A stretch of 64,000 nt of DNA from NCBI GenBank assembly GCA_037954235.1, contig JBBMOA010000018.1:7004501-7068500 (forward strand), given 5' to 3'. This document shows positions 1 to 15,183 of this stretch, one piece after another. The stretch is from Aulostomus chinensis. Taxonomy: Eukaryota > Chordata > Actinopteri > Syngnathiformes > Aulostomidae. A program made the translations under genes and the position numbers. Each line of letters opens with the position of its first letter. The stretch's first letter is position 1. The notes beneath the pieces were generated by a model. The model ran no database searches and was not told where the DNA came from. It worked only from the letters and a program-made list of their open reading frames with translations.

Positions 1-3000
1 TTTCATGCACAGAGCAGCCATTTTGAACAATGATCTCAGGGTTTGTCAGGTATCTCCAAGTTTCCCAGTAGCAAGTCCAACCTCAGAGGCAACCACCCTA
101 ACCTCCAGCTGCTCCATTTCTTCAGCTCCGAGTTTAATTACAAATCATTTATATCAATGCATTCAGCACAGTTGACTAATAAAAGCAATGGCAACTATAT
201 TCCTCAATAACATATCTAAAAGACATAACTTCTGCGCACACATTTAAGTAAGTTACAATAAACTAGCTAACTACGAACTGAGAACCCCTACCTTATGGAA
301 TGGTAAGAAAAATCCATCATCGAAGCAAACACTTGATTCTGTTTCTTTACATTTCTTCCAGTTCACCAAGATAAAAAAGAAAAGCATTTTAGTGTTCCCT
401 TTAAAGACTTAATGCGCCTAAGTGTGGATAATTTCAGTTGATGCTGGAGAATACATAAGCTACTCGAGCATCAATGTGGGCAGCTATGCATTGTAGCATA
501 CATTTTGGCAATTACCAGCGGCTCAGATTTCAGTTCCTTAACTCTCAAATCCCCATGGTGGAACTGAAATGACTGTAAATGGGGATGTTAAACTTCTTTG
601 CTCTTTTCTGAAAACACATTGGTCATTTAAAACAAAGTCTTTGGAATATTTGAACCATATGAAATTGTTTCTGTCTGATGTGACAAATGTCAGGGATTGT
701 TCCACACTAACAAGCAGAATTTCCTGGTCCAGCAGCATGAACTAATAAAAGGGAGGGTTTATCTTCCAAAGGACACGTGTCACTCAAATTAAAGGCACAA
801 CTTAATACGGTTCAAATCTGAGGACAAAGCAGAGGAAAGGGCTGCAGGACACACTGTTTTAGTCAGCTCATTAATTGGATGGCAGTTATGGCAACAAATC
901 CCCCAGGCTCCTCTCCGTTTCCAGCAGCTGTACTGAAACTTCTATATTACTCTTGGATCAACCCTTTAGTCCAGTTCAAAATTAAAAGACGCTTCAACCT
1001 TGAGGGAAATGACCATTACAAATGTTCAATAACTGTATGTTGGTTTTAAGCTTTTCCCTTTACAGTTAAGCAGCAATTTGTTTCCTTCTTCACATCAGTG
1101 AACAAATGTATTATAATGATAAACTGCCACAGTCAAAACGATGCAAAGTATAGATTTTGAAACCGCGAACCAGAAAAGACTCATTCGTAAGGTATCCCAT
1201 AATGTTCTGTCATTTCCATCAACATTCATTCTTTTCATACTGTACTCCATGAGCATGCCGTGCTCGTTCCCTGGATGTTCTTTTTATAAACTAAATTAAA
1301 GATGAAAAGAAAATACGAGCTTTGTCACTTCAGTGTAATACCTGGCATCATTCTAATGTCTGAGACTTTCCTTGGCTTATATTCCACTGTGACAATGTGG
1401 AGGAGGTTTTAAGTTGTTTTGGTTACATGTCATGTCACATTGCTGTTCTTCAAAGCAATAAATGGAACAATTTTGTGACGGCTCTCACCAGTCATCAGGA
1501 GTTGACGATGAAAGCCGAAAGCCTAAAGCCGCCTCCCCTCCCATTCATGAGCAACTAGAGTAACACATAAAAAACACAAAATATGTTCGGCTAGGGATTC
1601 ATTCCTTATCAGCTCAATAAATTCTTGCCTGTTTTCTGAAAGAGAAACAGTCAGGATGCCACTACACTGCTGCAAACATCCAAAAGCATGGCTACAAGTT
1701 TGGATAGCGATAATTTCAAGACAGGAAGCACCAGTAATGCACAGGAACATGCATGTGCTACCGCGTTCTTACCAACACCCAGTAAATCTCACAATAAGCA
1801 AGAAACATGAAGGTTTCGATTTTCATCATATAAGAAACCTAAATTTAAAATTTTTTTAAATATTAAATATTGCACAGCCCCATTTGTAAGGACTCAGCTC
1901 TTGAGACATTGTGATCTTCCAAAGCCAACTGCCTTGCATAGAGATTACACTCATAAAAACTGAGGAGGAATCAAGAATTGAACCAGTAAGATTTCGTCCT
2001 ATGTTATTGTACTCATCAATTCTCATCCATAGTTTGATACTTGTGTTTTCTTTTGGTTTGCAACCTAAATGCATGGAGTGTAACTGGAACCATTTTCATA
2101 CCACACGTTGACATGCAATTGAGCAAATTCATTGTGGACCCATTCTATTTAGTGTCACAGCCATCAAGTGGGGCAGCATACAGGATGCAGTACCAGCATT
2201 AAATGGAACATGGCCATCATTAATGTTATTAATTACCCTTGTGCTTGCCCTGCATCCACTTGTCAACATGGTAGCTGTGAAAAGGGCCCCATTGTTTGCC
2301 GCATGAACACATGAGACTCAGGAACATGGCTTGAAGATAAATTAACTAATCCATTTAATCTGTTTAAATACTCTAAGTCATGAACGTTCAACAGCAAAAT
2401 GAAGTGATCCAGGAGAACTTGTCATGTCAGCTCATACAGATGTCATGTGAGAGACATCTGGTGTACATTCAGGTTCAAATGTGTTTCAACATTTTAAGGT
2501 GAGCCTAAATATGTTCCTTCTTTCAGATGAGCTTCATTTGTTCTCCGTCTTCAGCAGGATTTTGGTGACTGGATGACACATCATGTGAAGGTATATATAT
2601 TGAGAACTACTTGTTATTGAAAAACTAAATCTCTAGCATTATTGGATTTGGTGTAAAACAATTTACCACAAGAGAAGAAGCTGCGGTATGCTCGAGACAG
2701 CGCAAGTCTAATAGCAAACTCCCCCCAGGTTTATAATCAGAGATAACATGGCCATTACCCTCACTGTTATGGCTGTACGTGGCAGTTATTCAAATCTATC
2801 TCTGCAATATGAGGATCAGCACCACTTTCACTCATAAACCTCAGCTGAATCACATAAAGAAGGTGGTGAATCACCATTTTGTTAATTTAAATATAATGGG
2901 ACTGTTGCCCTGGAGATGAGTTACAGGTTTCATTACCTCATTGTACAAGCTGCAAATCCATACAGGCCAGAAGACGATGTTGGAAAATTGGATGATGTAG

Positions 3001-3557
3001 TTATGTAATGTATTATGCAACATGCTACAGCTGATCAACTTGTGGTTCAGTGCTGACTTTCTCAACTTCCATTACCTTAAAGTTCAGGAACTGTAGCTAC
3101 ATGCTAATGGAGCCTAAACAGTTTTAAACAAGCGTAATTATTTTCAACCTCAAAATATGAAGTCAAGTCAATACATCAATGGTGCAAAGATTTTGATGGC
3201 TTTCATTGGTCCCATTACTTTCCTCCACACAACAAACCTCATATAATCACTTCAAATGGTTCGTGCACCAAACACTAAAACGCTGGCTCATAACTACGGC
3301 AAAGTAAAGGTGCTTCAATCCACTCGGCAGATGGCCATTATTCACTCTCCTTGTAAGGCTGCACACTAAAGGATAATTGTAAATTAGAGGCTGATTATCT
3401 CAGGCCAATGTTACTCAGACTCAAGCCGCCCCTGCATAACTATAACTTGGATAGCATGAGGACTTGCATAGTTCACAGTCAGCGCCTGGGTTTAGCAGAG
3501 CTGAGGCTCAAGCATTACATAAAAGGGTCATTACAATTATAAAAGACACCCATAGAA
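1..3557. other. AT-rich non-coding stretch, no gene recognised
   Basis: All open frames here are short (about 80 codons or fewer), lack similarity to any family I know, and are not flanked by convincing splice signals in a consistent phase. No tRNA, rRNA or terminal-repeat structure was seen. The stretch could be intergenic or a large intron of a gene outside the window. In human the neighbour of MRM2 on this side is MAD1L1, a gene with very long introns, but no MAD1-like coiled-coil exon was found here. Confidence 0.5.
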
Positions 3558-4455
3558 TGAATGAAGGCTTTATTTCGAACATGAGAAAACAAAACAAAAA
3601 AGAACCCAAATCAAAATAGTCAAGACAACAAAAACAATGTTAACGTAACACGTTCAAAAAGGAGTAGGAAGAAGCAGAAGCTTATTTAATCCTACCCTTT
3701 CTCAGTAATTAACAATCAGTTGATTTCAGTGTCCTGTGTGCACAAATTGCTGTATGTATTTAAATGTACGTACCAACACCTCATGAATATACATATGTAC
3801 AGTCAAGAAAATAATGTAATTAAAACAAGTGAATAAATGATCTGTGAAAACACTTTGTGATCATCAAAGCCCTTCATCCTCCCTGTACCCTGTGAAAACC
3901 ATGTTTTTGTGCCGCTTTTTTGAATTGGGTCATGCTTGGACATTGCTTGAGCTCCGGCCCCAACCCGTTCCTACGCGTCACTCCATATACAGAAATAGAA
4001 AACTTTTTTTTTTTAATGTTGTGCGGACACGAAGATGTTTTAGATTGTACCCCCCCCCCCCCATTATAATCCCCATCAGTTAAAAAAAATAGAATAATTT
4101 TTGAAAGTTTCCAGGAAGCAGATTGTTTATTGCTTTGTACATAATTTGTGCCGTTTGAAAGTCAACCAGATCAGTGAATTTTCACGTTTGATTTTAAGAA
4201 TAATGAATGTGTGATCTTTGTAACCAGCAATTATCCTTATGGCTCTTTTTGCAGTAGTGACTGTCATGTATATTTATAAGTATTGCCCCAAACCTCTGCA
4301 CAGTAATTTAAGTATGGTAAAACCAGTGAACAGTAGAGAATGTGGAGTGATTTGTGTTCCAGAATGTGTTTTGCCCTGCTGAGTATTGAGATGCTTCTTG
4401 ACTGTTTAATTTGTACATGTTTTAAGCGAGATTTCCAGTTTATTTCAGACATTAG
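3558..4455 (-). mobile_element. Decayed 3' end of a non-LTR retrotransposon (L2/CR1/Rex-like LINE)
   Basis: Read on the minus strand, 4452-4264 encodes a segment typical of the C-terminal part of LINE reverse transcriptases (motifs SLHILYCSLVLPYLNYCAEV and WGNTYK). Beyond a stop at 4264 the similarity continues in other frames (KRAIRII about 4250-4220; QIMYKAINNLLPGNFQKLF about 4150-4090), so the ORF is broken by frameshifts and stops. The 3' UTR follows, with a stretch at about 3670-3700 rich in CTTCTTCCTACTCC, and it ends in GAAATAAAG plus short ATTC repeats at about 3585-3558, a usual tail for this group. The copy is 5'-truncated at about 4455 and inactive. A C13 run lies at 4050-4062. The exact clade is an inference. 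Confidence 0.85.
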
Positions 4456-7400
4456 AAAACCTGAAGCGCCAGTTGATTACTGTTGCCAAAGATATATGGG
4501 ACAAGCACCTGACTGCTGACATGAGCAAGCCGTTGATACCTGTGGTTGCATCATCACAAAAGGACAGTGTCCACTTTGTCAGCTTCACACAAGCTTTATT
4601 TGTAAAATTGTTAAAAAAGGAGATCTTGTGAGTCTCGAACCACAGCAAAATGCCTAATATATGTGCAGGACTCTGAGTAAGTTGCATGGAAATGAGGGGC
4701 CACTTTTTATACCCGACACCCTTCAAGAAGAATCCCAACATGCTGGACATGTCATATTTCTGTATCCCCCAGTTCGGTTTCAGCTTTCACAGACTGTCCA
4801 TTACATTCATATAAACACAGGCTTTTTTTGTCAAACTTTAAAAAAAGTTTGTGGATCCATCATAAATAATAAGAGTGAACAACAACAACAACAACGATTG
4901 ACTTAAATAAAATATTAGCAGAGAGAAAACTTCAGTCGTCTCACAAGGCTTAGAGATGTAATTAAGGTGATGCTGAAAACTGCTCAACCAGAGTAGATTT
5001 GTTTTTGTCTCTCCCACTATTAGACCGGCCTCCTGATGATGAGTTTAAAACCCATTGTCACCATGATTGCACTTCCAGTATGATAATGGAGACTAACTTA
5101 ATTTCAATTTTGTCATGGGTATTGCCAACTGATTTTCTGCTGCTGAATCTAAACAAAACATCCATCATAGTATCCACATAAATCATCCCTGACAGGGTAT
5201 TTCAAAACAAATTCACATTAAAATCATAAACGCAGAGTCACACGGTGCCGTGGCTGTGTACCGAGCCAAGAGACCCACATTTGGCACTAGATCATCAGTC
5301 GAAACTGACCCTTCTACTTCTATCAGTGTCCACTATCACAAAGATTAGTAATGACATTTAATTCATTTTTTTCAGAAATTGTAGAACGCAACAGTGCAGA
5401 TACGTAAAACACAGCAGCGTGTATGTGTTTTTATGCAACCCCTCACGAGCAGTCAAGGTGGTGCAAATGCTCTGATGACAAACTACTTTCAGTAACTGAA
5501 ATGACTCACTTTTTTTTTGAATGAACACACAGAATCAGGATTTCATTGAATGCTTCTGCACCACTGGCGAGGAAACAGATTTCCTGCTTCATAAAAACAC
5601 ACAGGACTTTGGCCAAGAAAAATCAATGTGTAGTTTGATATTTTCCAACTTGAAAACCTTTATGAGTGTCCTGCAGAAGAGGGCAGCGGTTGTTGTGCTT
5701 TGGCTTTCACTGAATTTTGAGGTTTTCAATAAATGTACTGCTCCACAGATGAGGTTATTTTCCAGTTCAGCCCAGTGGTTGACCCAACTGTTGTGCTGGA
5801 ATTTGATGGACAGGTAGTGCCTAGTTGCCTGCAGAGGTGATGTGATATGAAACAACACATCCCAGTCTCCTTAGACGTTACTGGACATTTACTGCAGCAC
5901 TCTGCTGCACACAAACACATCTGATGGAGCGGGATGAGCTTATTCATTAATCTATTGACAAAGCTGAAGATGTAACTGCCAGTCCACCCAGTAGAGTCTT
6001 TACGAAGGTGCTGGAACCACACTGACGTCCATTCTAATCAATAACAAGGATTCTCTGAGTGACTTGTAGTTTTCGGTCATCCATTCTTTGCAGAGAAGGC
6101 GTGTGCACAGCTTTATATGATTGAAGGTGACGGCTAGTCTGCTGGTAGAAGTTTTCACCATCATTAAAGCATCACCAAGAAGTTTAACTTGCCTTTGAGT
6201 GACTTGATCTTTGTTTCACCTGCATGACTTCAAAAATGACAATGCACAAGCCACATATTTTTAAGTTAATAAAGACTGACTACTAACAGCAAAACTGTTC
6301 AAACCAGCTTTCAAACTATCAAAACCATCTTGTTTGGACTGACATTAAACATAAATAAAACCACAAAAAATATTATTTGAGTTCTTTGAAAAGCAAATTG
6401 TACTTTCTGGGCGACGTGTGCATTCCTTCTGTTCCCATGTTTCAATACAGCACCATTTCATTGGAGCCAGTTTACATTCATTCTAAAACTCTACAAACTA
6501 ACTTTAAAACTCCTGATGATACATAGACTGCTGATCAGCCAAACAACTCTGCTGGTGTCGCCTCCATATGAAACAGTTGTTTCTTTAACATGTAGTGTGA
6601 CATTTCAACCAAAAATATATTTGAATAAAAAAACAAAAACCACACACACACACCAGGTAGTTTGTTGTTTGGTTCTAGTGAGCTGTGACACATGCTGCCA
6701 AGCCCCCCGCAAGAACAGGACTGCTGCAGGTGTGTCTGAAATGTTCAATGAAGGTGATGAAGCAGACTGTGTGTGTGTGAATGTATTAAGGTGGAGAAAA
6801 GGTTCGCTTCCCAGCTGTCATTTGTTGCAGCAACATGTCATTTTCAGTTTTTGCTCGACATTGTGTTTTACTTTTGTTTCCTGTCAGTATTTTCCCTGCT
6901 GCTATTGACAATGTTTCCAACAAGTAAATGTGGAGCAATTGTGGCATTATTGACCAAAAAGTCCAATTTCAACACACTGCAGCCAAGCAACTGTGTTATC
7001 ACCATGACTGCAAGCTATAAAAACTTTCACTCTTGAGTAATAATGCTTCAAATTAATCAGGCAAATCGTGTTGTTGTGTATGCTATCAGTGGCCCAGACT
7101 GCAGTGTGTCATCAACATGCAGCAAGCCAATACACGAGGCTTTCCAGGAAAGCACTGCCACTGTTTGGAGACAACTCTTCCCGTCCTGAATGAGGGATTG
7201 AATGGAGCTTTAGCAGAGTTCTCAACAATGTAACATAATTGAGGTGGGGGGCCCCAGAGGATTCTGGTTTGCTCATCCACACCTCAATTGGTCACGTCTG
7301 ATGAACAGAAAGGAGCTGAAGCAATTCCTTAAACAGACAATCATGCGTAAGGTGCAACAGTTGACAACACTACTCTTGAAAGTCACAGTGCTGCAATACT

Positions 7401-10400
7401 GAAGTTAGTTTCTTTATTGTACTGTCCATTAAAGACTCCAGCTTATATTTATACCATTAGAAATCAGTGGTTGCAGAGCACATTAATTTTAAAAAAGGCC
7501 CAATAAACAGAAGTCAGAGTGCCATCCTTTTCTGCAAATTACACATTTACAGTTAAACTGAAGAACTCGGAATGCAGACTGGTGTTTACATTAGCAATAG
7601 CAGTGAAAAGGTAAAACGCTCCCTGTATAATACAGCATGTGCACCAAAGACTTAATGCCAGTCAAACTGGCTACTTCTCTGCTAACAAGCGAGGATGACT
7701 TTGTTTAGTGCCTCTTCAAACTCTCCAAATGTTATCAAACCAAATGGGTCAAAGGAACCAGTCAATTTGTGAGAGTTGTCTGACACTCAAAATCCAAGAT
7801 CTTCCGTTGCCTCTCTTATAATGACATCAAAAGTTAGATAGAGGACAGGAATTTTGCCGTAAAAAAAAAATACTCCGTCTTTTTTTTTTCTTCTAAATAT
7901 GTTTGTCACATGTTAAGAGATAAATGAACTAACATGTTTAAAGCCTGGAAATCTCTACATTTCATGGGGCCTTTAAATATCTTATCATATACCATTCTCC
8001 AAATGTATAGGGAATAAAGCAATAAATGAGAAATATCTATTAAAAATACCATAGGCATTATATTATATCCCCACATGTAATAATGTTCAGATCGTGCATG
8101 GCTCAGTAACTAGGAAGCCTGTCAAGATGTAAAATATGCCTCTTATTTATGGAACATCAATAACATGGATGTTCTGTCTGCAACTTGCTCCTTTGATTAA
8201 CTCACTTCATTCGGATCTACTCTCATGGGCTTGTTCCAGTACCAACTTCAATCGATGGCCTCTCTGTTTGTTAAACAGTCGCATGATGCTGAGTTGTATT
8301 TTTAGTACCGGCAACATCATCATTTATTGCATTGCCATGCTGATTCCAGATTATGTCTGCAATGAAATGTGAAAATGGCAGCACTGGGCATATGTCATTG
8401 GTGTACATTAAAATGCAGATTATATAATATTTGATTCATAATTATAGCAGACTGATCTCAGCATGTGCAGCATAAGCAAATACTATACTGGTACAGACAA
8501 TTCAAAGATTTGCATTTCTGTTTGATCCTCCACTTCGGCATCTTTGTAGCCAACTGATGTACACGTCATTACAATAGAGGAGAAATAAAAGTAGGACAAT
8601 TACTTTGACAAGGGTTCTTCATTAAAGAGAAAATCCCATCCTTACCAAAGCTGAGGCACAATATTCCCTTGACCAGACCAGGCTCACTTCATAATGATCC
8701 AGTTCTTTTATGTGAATTCGGACTGCTCATCCCTCCTGCAGCTCAAACAAGAGCCGCAATTCTCCTAAGGACAGTTAAGCTTCTACATTGGCAGTGATTG
8801 TCAGTTACAGTTAAATTGATAGATGGAAGCAGTCTTAACGGTGGCAGACGAGGCTTGTGATTGTGTGGAGCGGAGGAAGATTTTGCCATTTGTTTTGTAC
8901 CCATGTTGCTCTCAAGAAAATGTGAATCTCCTTTGGGGGTCATGGGAATTCAGTAGATAATTTAGTACATCAGAGAAGACTGATCCACCAGCAGTGGAAT
9001 TGGATTAAACTTTTCAACAGTCATCCTGACATTGGCATTCTGGTCTCCAGCAGGGTAGCATCGAGTGTCTGACAATAGACCTGCATTGATCATTAATTCA
9101 GCCAAGCAAACAGGGAGTCCCATCTATGCTTCATTTGTCATTTTATGATTTCATTAATTCACACTATAAATACATCCCCCATTGTGAATTGTTCAATGAG
9201 TGAATAAACAAAATCAAGCAAATACTTTATTATTACAGATACAGCTGAATAACTCTGGAACAATTTCAAAAGAACGTCAGACAAAGAACTGCATCGCTTT
9301 TGGTGAATCCTAAACAACTTCTTTTTGAATCTTGCAATGAAAAAAAGTTGCCAAGATTTAGAAACCATCACTTGGCTAATAGGACCTGATGAGTGTGAGG
9401 AGTGTGGTGGTCCCAGTAACAGCAACATCATTGACCAGCGAATGAACCACAGTATTGTGCACTTCATCTGTGGTGAGTGTGTTTGAAGCAATAAAAGAAA
9501 ACTTGGGTAAGTTACTAAGAGTGCATCCACCAGGTCTTCTAAGTCCATCTCAGGAATCATGAAACCAACCAGCATCTTAATGTGATCAAAATAGTGTAAT
9601 ATGCCTCCCAGTTATTTTCCATTAGCTGTCAAATTTAAAAAAAAAAAAAAAAAAGTTCTTACCCCTCGCAACAACCACATATTTCTGGCTTGAAGCTAAT
9701 GAAGGCCGACTGCAAAATCGCCCGAAACAGTTTACAAACTCAAAAATGCAGGCCTGCTTTGTCTGTGGATTATTGACAATATGGCATGGTACTTTGAATT
9801 CAGCTTCAAACATCATTCCGTGTGACTGCCACTCATGCAGATGTTTTCTATTTTGTTTCGTTAAATGTGTTTGTGGATAAAATGGTCAAGTACACCACCG
9901 AAACCTCACATTTACGGAGTACTTCAACATGACATCCTCTAAAATGGACCAACAGCACCAACATAATAAAAATTCACAACTCTGGTCTTGTACCATTCCT
10001 CTGCGTGGTATGACAGGAAGCTAGGACCTGAGCAAAGATGACAAAAGCTATTAGCGATGGACCTTAATGGATTTAAAAGTCCAGCCTTTCACATCTCATG
10101 AAGAAACCAGACTGCAGCTACAGAGGGAAAAGCTTCAGAGTGACCTCCCCTTCAATTTTCATGGGCTCAGCTACATCATGGGTTAAGTTTGGTGACAAGA
10201 ATGGCCCAACAACCGGTGAATGTTGGAGGAAAAAGACAGGCCTTGTCTGCCCTCTATTCGACCCTCATAAAGTTCAATGATTATGCAAAGAGCTGTGTAA
10301 AGAAATGGGAAACTGTCAAATAACCTTTACTCTTTAAAGAAATGTTAAGATGGATATTTAACAGTTTACCATTCCCAAACAAACTTTTAACTCCTATAAA

Positions 10401-11039
10401 ATAAAATACAAAACCTTTCAGGAATAATATTTAACCAGCAACAACACTGTGCATTTGCACTTTAAATATTAATACTAGAACCACTTCTATGGCAGAGCAA
10501 AAATAATTGTGAAAATAATCAAGGCATTACAATGCATCATGTGATTTCCACAATGTCACAGCAGCATGAAAATGAGAATAAGCCTTCGTAGTAAGCAGCA
10601 GCACATTAACGAGGAAGGACTGAGCGATACCTGCGCTGCATACGCCATTGAAATAAAAGACCAGGAAATTGTATCAGTAAGTTTGATGTTTGTTAAGTCT
10701 GGAGCTTATTTTCACCAGGAGATAAAACACTTAGCCGGCTCCTGCTTCAATTTACTGCTAAAGTGGTTCCAATAGTTTGTTGTCACACAGGAAGTTTAAC
10801 AGCAAAACTCAGAAAAGAAAAAAAAAAGTCTAACCTGAGATGAGACGAAGTCAGCAACAGCAGAGAGGAGTCCAGGCAGCCAGAAATCCATAGAAACCTT
10901 CAGGGGTCCAGGCTCCAGACATGGAAATGCTAATAAAAACAAAATTCCATTAACTGTCCCAAAAAAAAAATACTGGAAATGTGGGTTACAACACAAGAAG
11001 GGAACACTTTAAGGCAAATAAAAGAGGGGAAAGTAGCAA

Positions 11040-11222
11040 ACAAACAACTAATTACTAACTGGACACACCTGAGACGAATTAGGGCAGGGCAAACAATTAA
11101 AAGGGGGGGAGGGGGGGGATAAAACACAGGAATTAAAAGCCATGTCAACAGCTGACTACAAACTAAAACAGGACGTGACACCACAAACAACAATACTAAT
11201 CCAGATGGAAACTGTGACAGCA
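11040..11222 (-). repeat. Possible relic of a dispersed teleost repeat
   Basis: Read on the minus strand it starts with TGTCACAG, has a T-rich middle with GTCACGTCCTGTTTTAGTTT, then a C-rich interruption and CCTGCCCTAATTCGTCTCAG GTGTGTCC. That word order resembles a dispersed sequence I have met in several fish genomes, but I cannot name the family or define its ends. A short poly-G tract (11103-11118 on the plus strand) lies in the middle. Confidence 0.3.
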
Positions 11223-14200
11223 AGTTAGAAATGCTTCATCGTGTGTGACTGTGGAAAACTTGATATAACCTCATTTAGATGCTAAGGAAAAAAACTGTTT
11301 TTGCTGCTCTCATGGACGCATCTCATTCTGTTTCATCTTTCCACACTTAAACATTGAAGTATGAGACAAGAACAGTGCTGTACTATTGGAGAAGCTCTCT
11401 CAGAGGAGCAATGTTGGTCTTCAAGGGGCCAGAAGTGCAGCCTCTGACTAACTGAAAGGGTCCTAAGTGATCTGAAGGGTATGTGAAATGTGTATGTCTA
11501 TTTTTGTGTATGCTTACGGGATACGTTTATGGATAAGTGATTTTTTTTTCTATGCTGTTGTTTGTGCAGTTTGACTGAGTCATATCGCTTCATCATGCGT
11601 GCACTGAAGACGCTGATGCACACTATGTCTTTTGTCTTGTGAAGAGCAGGAATGTCTGAAACACTGCTCATGTGTTGTTGCAATAAATCTCATTGATTTC
11701 CTTTTCTTGTCTACTTTGCTCACCTTTGCGTGGGCACCAGCCGGTCTCGATGCACATGTTTGTTTCCTTCCTGAGCATCTTAATATGACCCTCATTAAAA
11801 AAAAGTATATGTTTGTGTATATATATATATGTGTGTGTGTGTTCCTCTTGGTCAACATTGCAACACAACAAGATAACATAACAACACAAATAAGATAAAA
11901 GAATAAAAAGGAGACAAAGGCAAAAATGTTATTGAGATATAAAAATGAGACAAGAAAACAGTGCATTTATTGAAGCACTCATCATTTTAATGAATCTCTT
12001 ATTTCAGACATCAAAATGACCAAATCATTACTCTGACAAACATATTACAAGTACTGCGGGTGGTTCAACTGCATGCAGCTCCGTTTATCTGTGGAGCATA
12101 AAAGAAGGAAGAAAGAGACAAGGGCACAGTGACCTGAGTAGTTAAGGCGGTGATGAGAGATCATTGCATTCTGCCTGGTTTGAGGAAGGTAATTTTTCAC
12201 TATTTGGTTCAATTAGCTTTAGTTTAGATTTTATCAAGGAAATTATCTGACTCAATTTTCTATCACAGCATGTGATCAAGGGTGGTGGGATGGTTACACA
12301 ACAGCTCCAACATAGTTTGTTACTGATTTTTCCGTGATGAATTACCTCTAAAAAAGACCTCATAAGATGAAAATGAAGTTATTTTGTTTTTTTGTTTGGA
12401 TGAAAACATGAGAAACAATCTGTGCAGGTACTGTCTGTAAATGCACATTTGTATACATTTATACACATACAGAATTGAATTTGTTCTCTTCTGTCTCTTG
12501 GGTAATAATATGGTTTCACAGGCCTCACAAAACAGCAACATTTCCAAACATGTCTGGCTGAGTGAAGAGGAAATTGTGATAATGGCACCTTTCAATTAAG
12601 TTTTAAGAGTGCGGGGGTGTTGTGTAGATGCGTTTTTCCACTGCACTTGTTTGACATAATGCAGGCAAATGAAGGAAAACAAGAAGAAAAGTAAAACCTC
12701 CTTGTATTCCAAATGAGAAAAGTTATGCTAAGTTAGCGTTGTGGTTACACCGTGTCAAACATATGATGCAGATCGTTATCAAATGTTTACCTGATAAACA
12801 TATTGAGCGGTAGATAGCTTCCCTCCAGCGATGACGCTTATCAAGAGCCACATGTTCAAAATGAGCCATGTTGACGTGCACAGTTGGACACACAGATGTA
12901 AATAATACAAATTAACGATGGCTGCATTCCATTTACCTCCATTAAAGTACTTTTCATGCTGACTTACTGTCATGTTTACATGAACAGAATGGAGCCATCA
13001 TTTCAGCTATTAGTAACATCTGTGCTTCTACTATGAAATGATAGGAACGATAGGATGCAGCTTTGATCAGGCATTGCCACAGGTGAAGGAGGAATGAGAC
13101 GACTAATTTGATGCAGCCAGCTCAGTACAATGCCTTGGCTCAGGATTAAAATGGGGATATGTTCTTAATTACAACCCATCCTGTGACTAATAAGCTACTG
13201 CCCTGGTGAGCTCCTCGTATTTGGCTTTCCTCTCATCTCAGCAACTCTGACCTTGCCCAAGAATACAATGAGTCAAAAAGTAACAAGTTTCAAATCCCAC
13301 ATTGTTGATTTTCAGGAAAGTTGTTTCCTTTTTGAAGTAGTTTTGGGTTTTGTTTTGTTTTTTTCCAAAGACATTTCACAAAACCAAAGGACCATGACAA
13401 GAATTGTTCATTCATTTGCTGACAAGCTGGCGGAAAGAGATGATGGAGCATTTCTTAGACAAGATCACGGTAATACAACTGGAAACAAAGAGACTGCTCA
13501 TCCTGCAAAAGGAAGCAAGTCTTGTTGTGAAGGAGAAGTTTTGAAAATGGAAGCTCCCGCAGAGATTCTGAAAAGGATTGAGGAGAGGGCTGCAATGAAA
13601 GACTATTTTCATAAAATAAAGCCCATACAGCAAATGACGAAGGCATAACCGTGTTAGGCAGCTGGAATAGGTTGAGACTGTGCAGACAGACAGAGAGGTA
13701 ATGGGACTCAGGTGCTGCACATTGTCTCATCAAGCTGCCCCTCATCTCCCTCCACCACTGAGCTAACAACCTGACTTGGCTCTGCTTGCCACATTCATCC
13801 ATCTTTATCTGTTTCTATACTTTTTTACGATGACTACATTCACCAACACACTAATACCCTGCTATCCAAAAAAGACAATATTCCTTATATGAATCAGGTC
13901 TCATAGACAACATATTCTGGTCGGAGTTTTGGAATTTGGCCTTCTACTGAATTTAGCATGATCCACTCAAGGTGTTGTGATGTGCTAACAGGTTTTAGAG
14001 TTTTTACTTGCTTGGGAATTTATCCTGAAATAAATGTAAAATTTTCTTTGGGACAAAAAAAATAGGGGACAAGCTAGTTAGCCTGTTGTAATTTGTACGG
14101 TGGAGTGTGAACAGGATTGTTAGTGGAATATTTATTTTCCTTCCCCGGCTTAGTTGAATTATTATGTTTTGGAAGAGCGTTTCATTTACATTTTGTCTGT

Positions 14201-15137
14201 TTTCCCTCCATCTATGTACTATACAGATGAAGCTGATGATGCGTTCCCAGAGCAATATGCAAACAAGGCAAAAAGTGGAATAATAGTGGAATATTGAGTG
14301 AATGTTAATGTGGCCAAACTGTTTCAGTGCCCAAAAAGAGAGGAAAAAAAAAAAACACAAATAAAAAAACAAATTTGGATCCTATTTGCCTCAATTAACT
14401 TTTAATTCTGATGAGTGTCTCAGATTTGTATAAAGTTCACTTCAAAGACTCTTTGCAAGATCCTGTGGCAATCACACAAAACAAGAAACATCTCAGAGCA
14501 ATTACATCCAAAATATTTTCACAAACCCCAGAAGAGGATTTTCCCCAGAGACAAATTGGATTGATATTCATTTTTAAACTGCAGTGGAGAGATACACCAG
14601 AAATAGATCAATTATAGCTTTATTTAATCACATGAATGACATGTTGCTTGTTTTGATAGTGCGTTGCATGTTGACATGGATACTGAAAATCCACCGCATC
14701 ATGGAACTGAGATGTCCTCCATGTCAGCGTAAGTATCCTTGTTAATTATGTAAATATTTAAAATCCTTGTAAATGATATGAATATTTAAAATCACAGCTT
14801 GAATCTCCCAAACCTCAAAACCTGTAACAAATACTCTTCAGCCCTCGAGCATGACAATGAGGACATGTTTTCCCTCTACGTTCATCAACCTCCCGCTGCT
14901 TTCCTCTCTGAGAGACAGTTTGATGCTTTGCAAAAGAGCCGCCTCTCTCTCCTGCTGATAGAATGACAACTCCAGTAGTCGCTCAAGTTTTGCACCTTCA
15001 AGGAATGAGACGAGTCAACCATAACAACCAGTAGAGCATTTTGGGAAGCCGTATCAGTTCCACCGTCCCTCTTTTGCTTCCCAGTTATGCTTGAGTAACA
15101 AACGCAACAGTTGTCTGTGCCTCATATTCTGCAGGTA

Positions 15138-15183
15138 TTTTTTACATACATACATGGGTCTTTTTTACATACATACATGGGTC
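15138..15183. repeat. Perfect 23-bp tandem duplication
   Basis: The unit at 15138-15160 (T6, then ACATACATACATGGGTC) is repeated without change at 15161-15183. The identity of both copies suggests a recent slippage event. No coding or regulatory role is apparent. Confidence 0.95.

Noticed and set aside
6516..6908. 130-codon plus-strand open frame
   Set aside because: Crosses a CA repeat and has no conserved motif; likely chance.
9159..9575. 138-codon minus-strand open frame
   Set aside because: Composition is hydrophobic and irregular, no family resemblance, no splice or promoter context; overlapping frames are equally open.
11580..11966. Overlapping open frames on both strands
   Set aside because: They arise from a TA/TG microsatellite and poly-T flanks.
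13253..13648. 131-codon plus-strand open frame with a Lys/Glu-rich C-terminal half
   Set aside because: Looks faintly protein-like but has no recognisable domain, and both antisense frames are open over the same bases.
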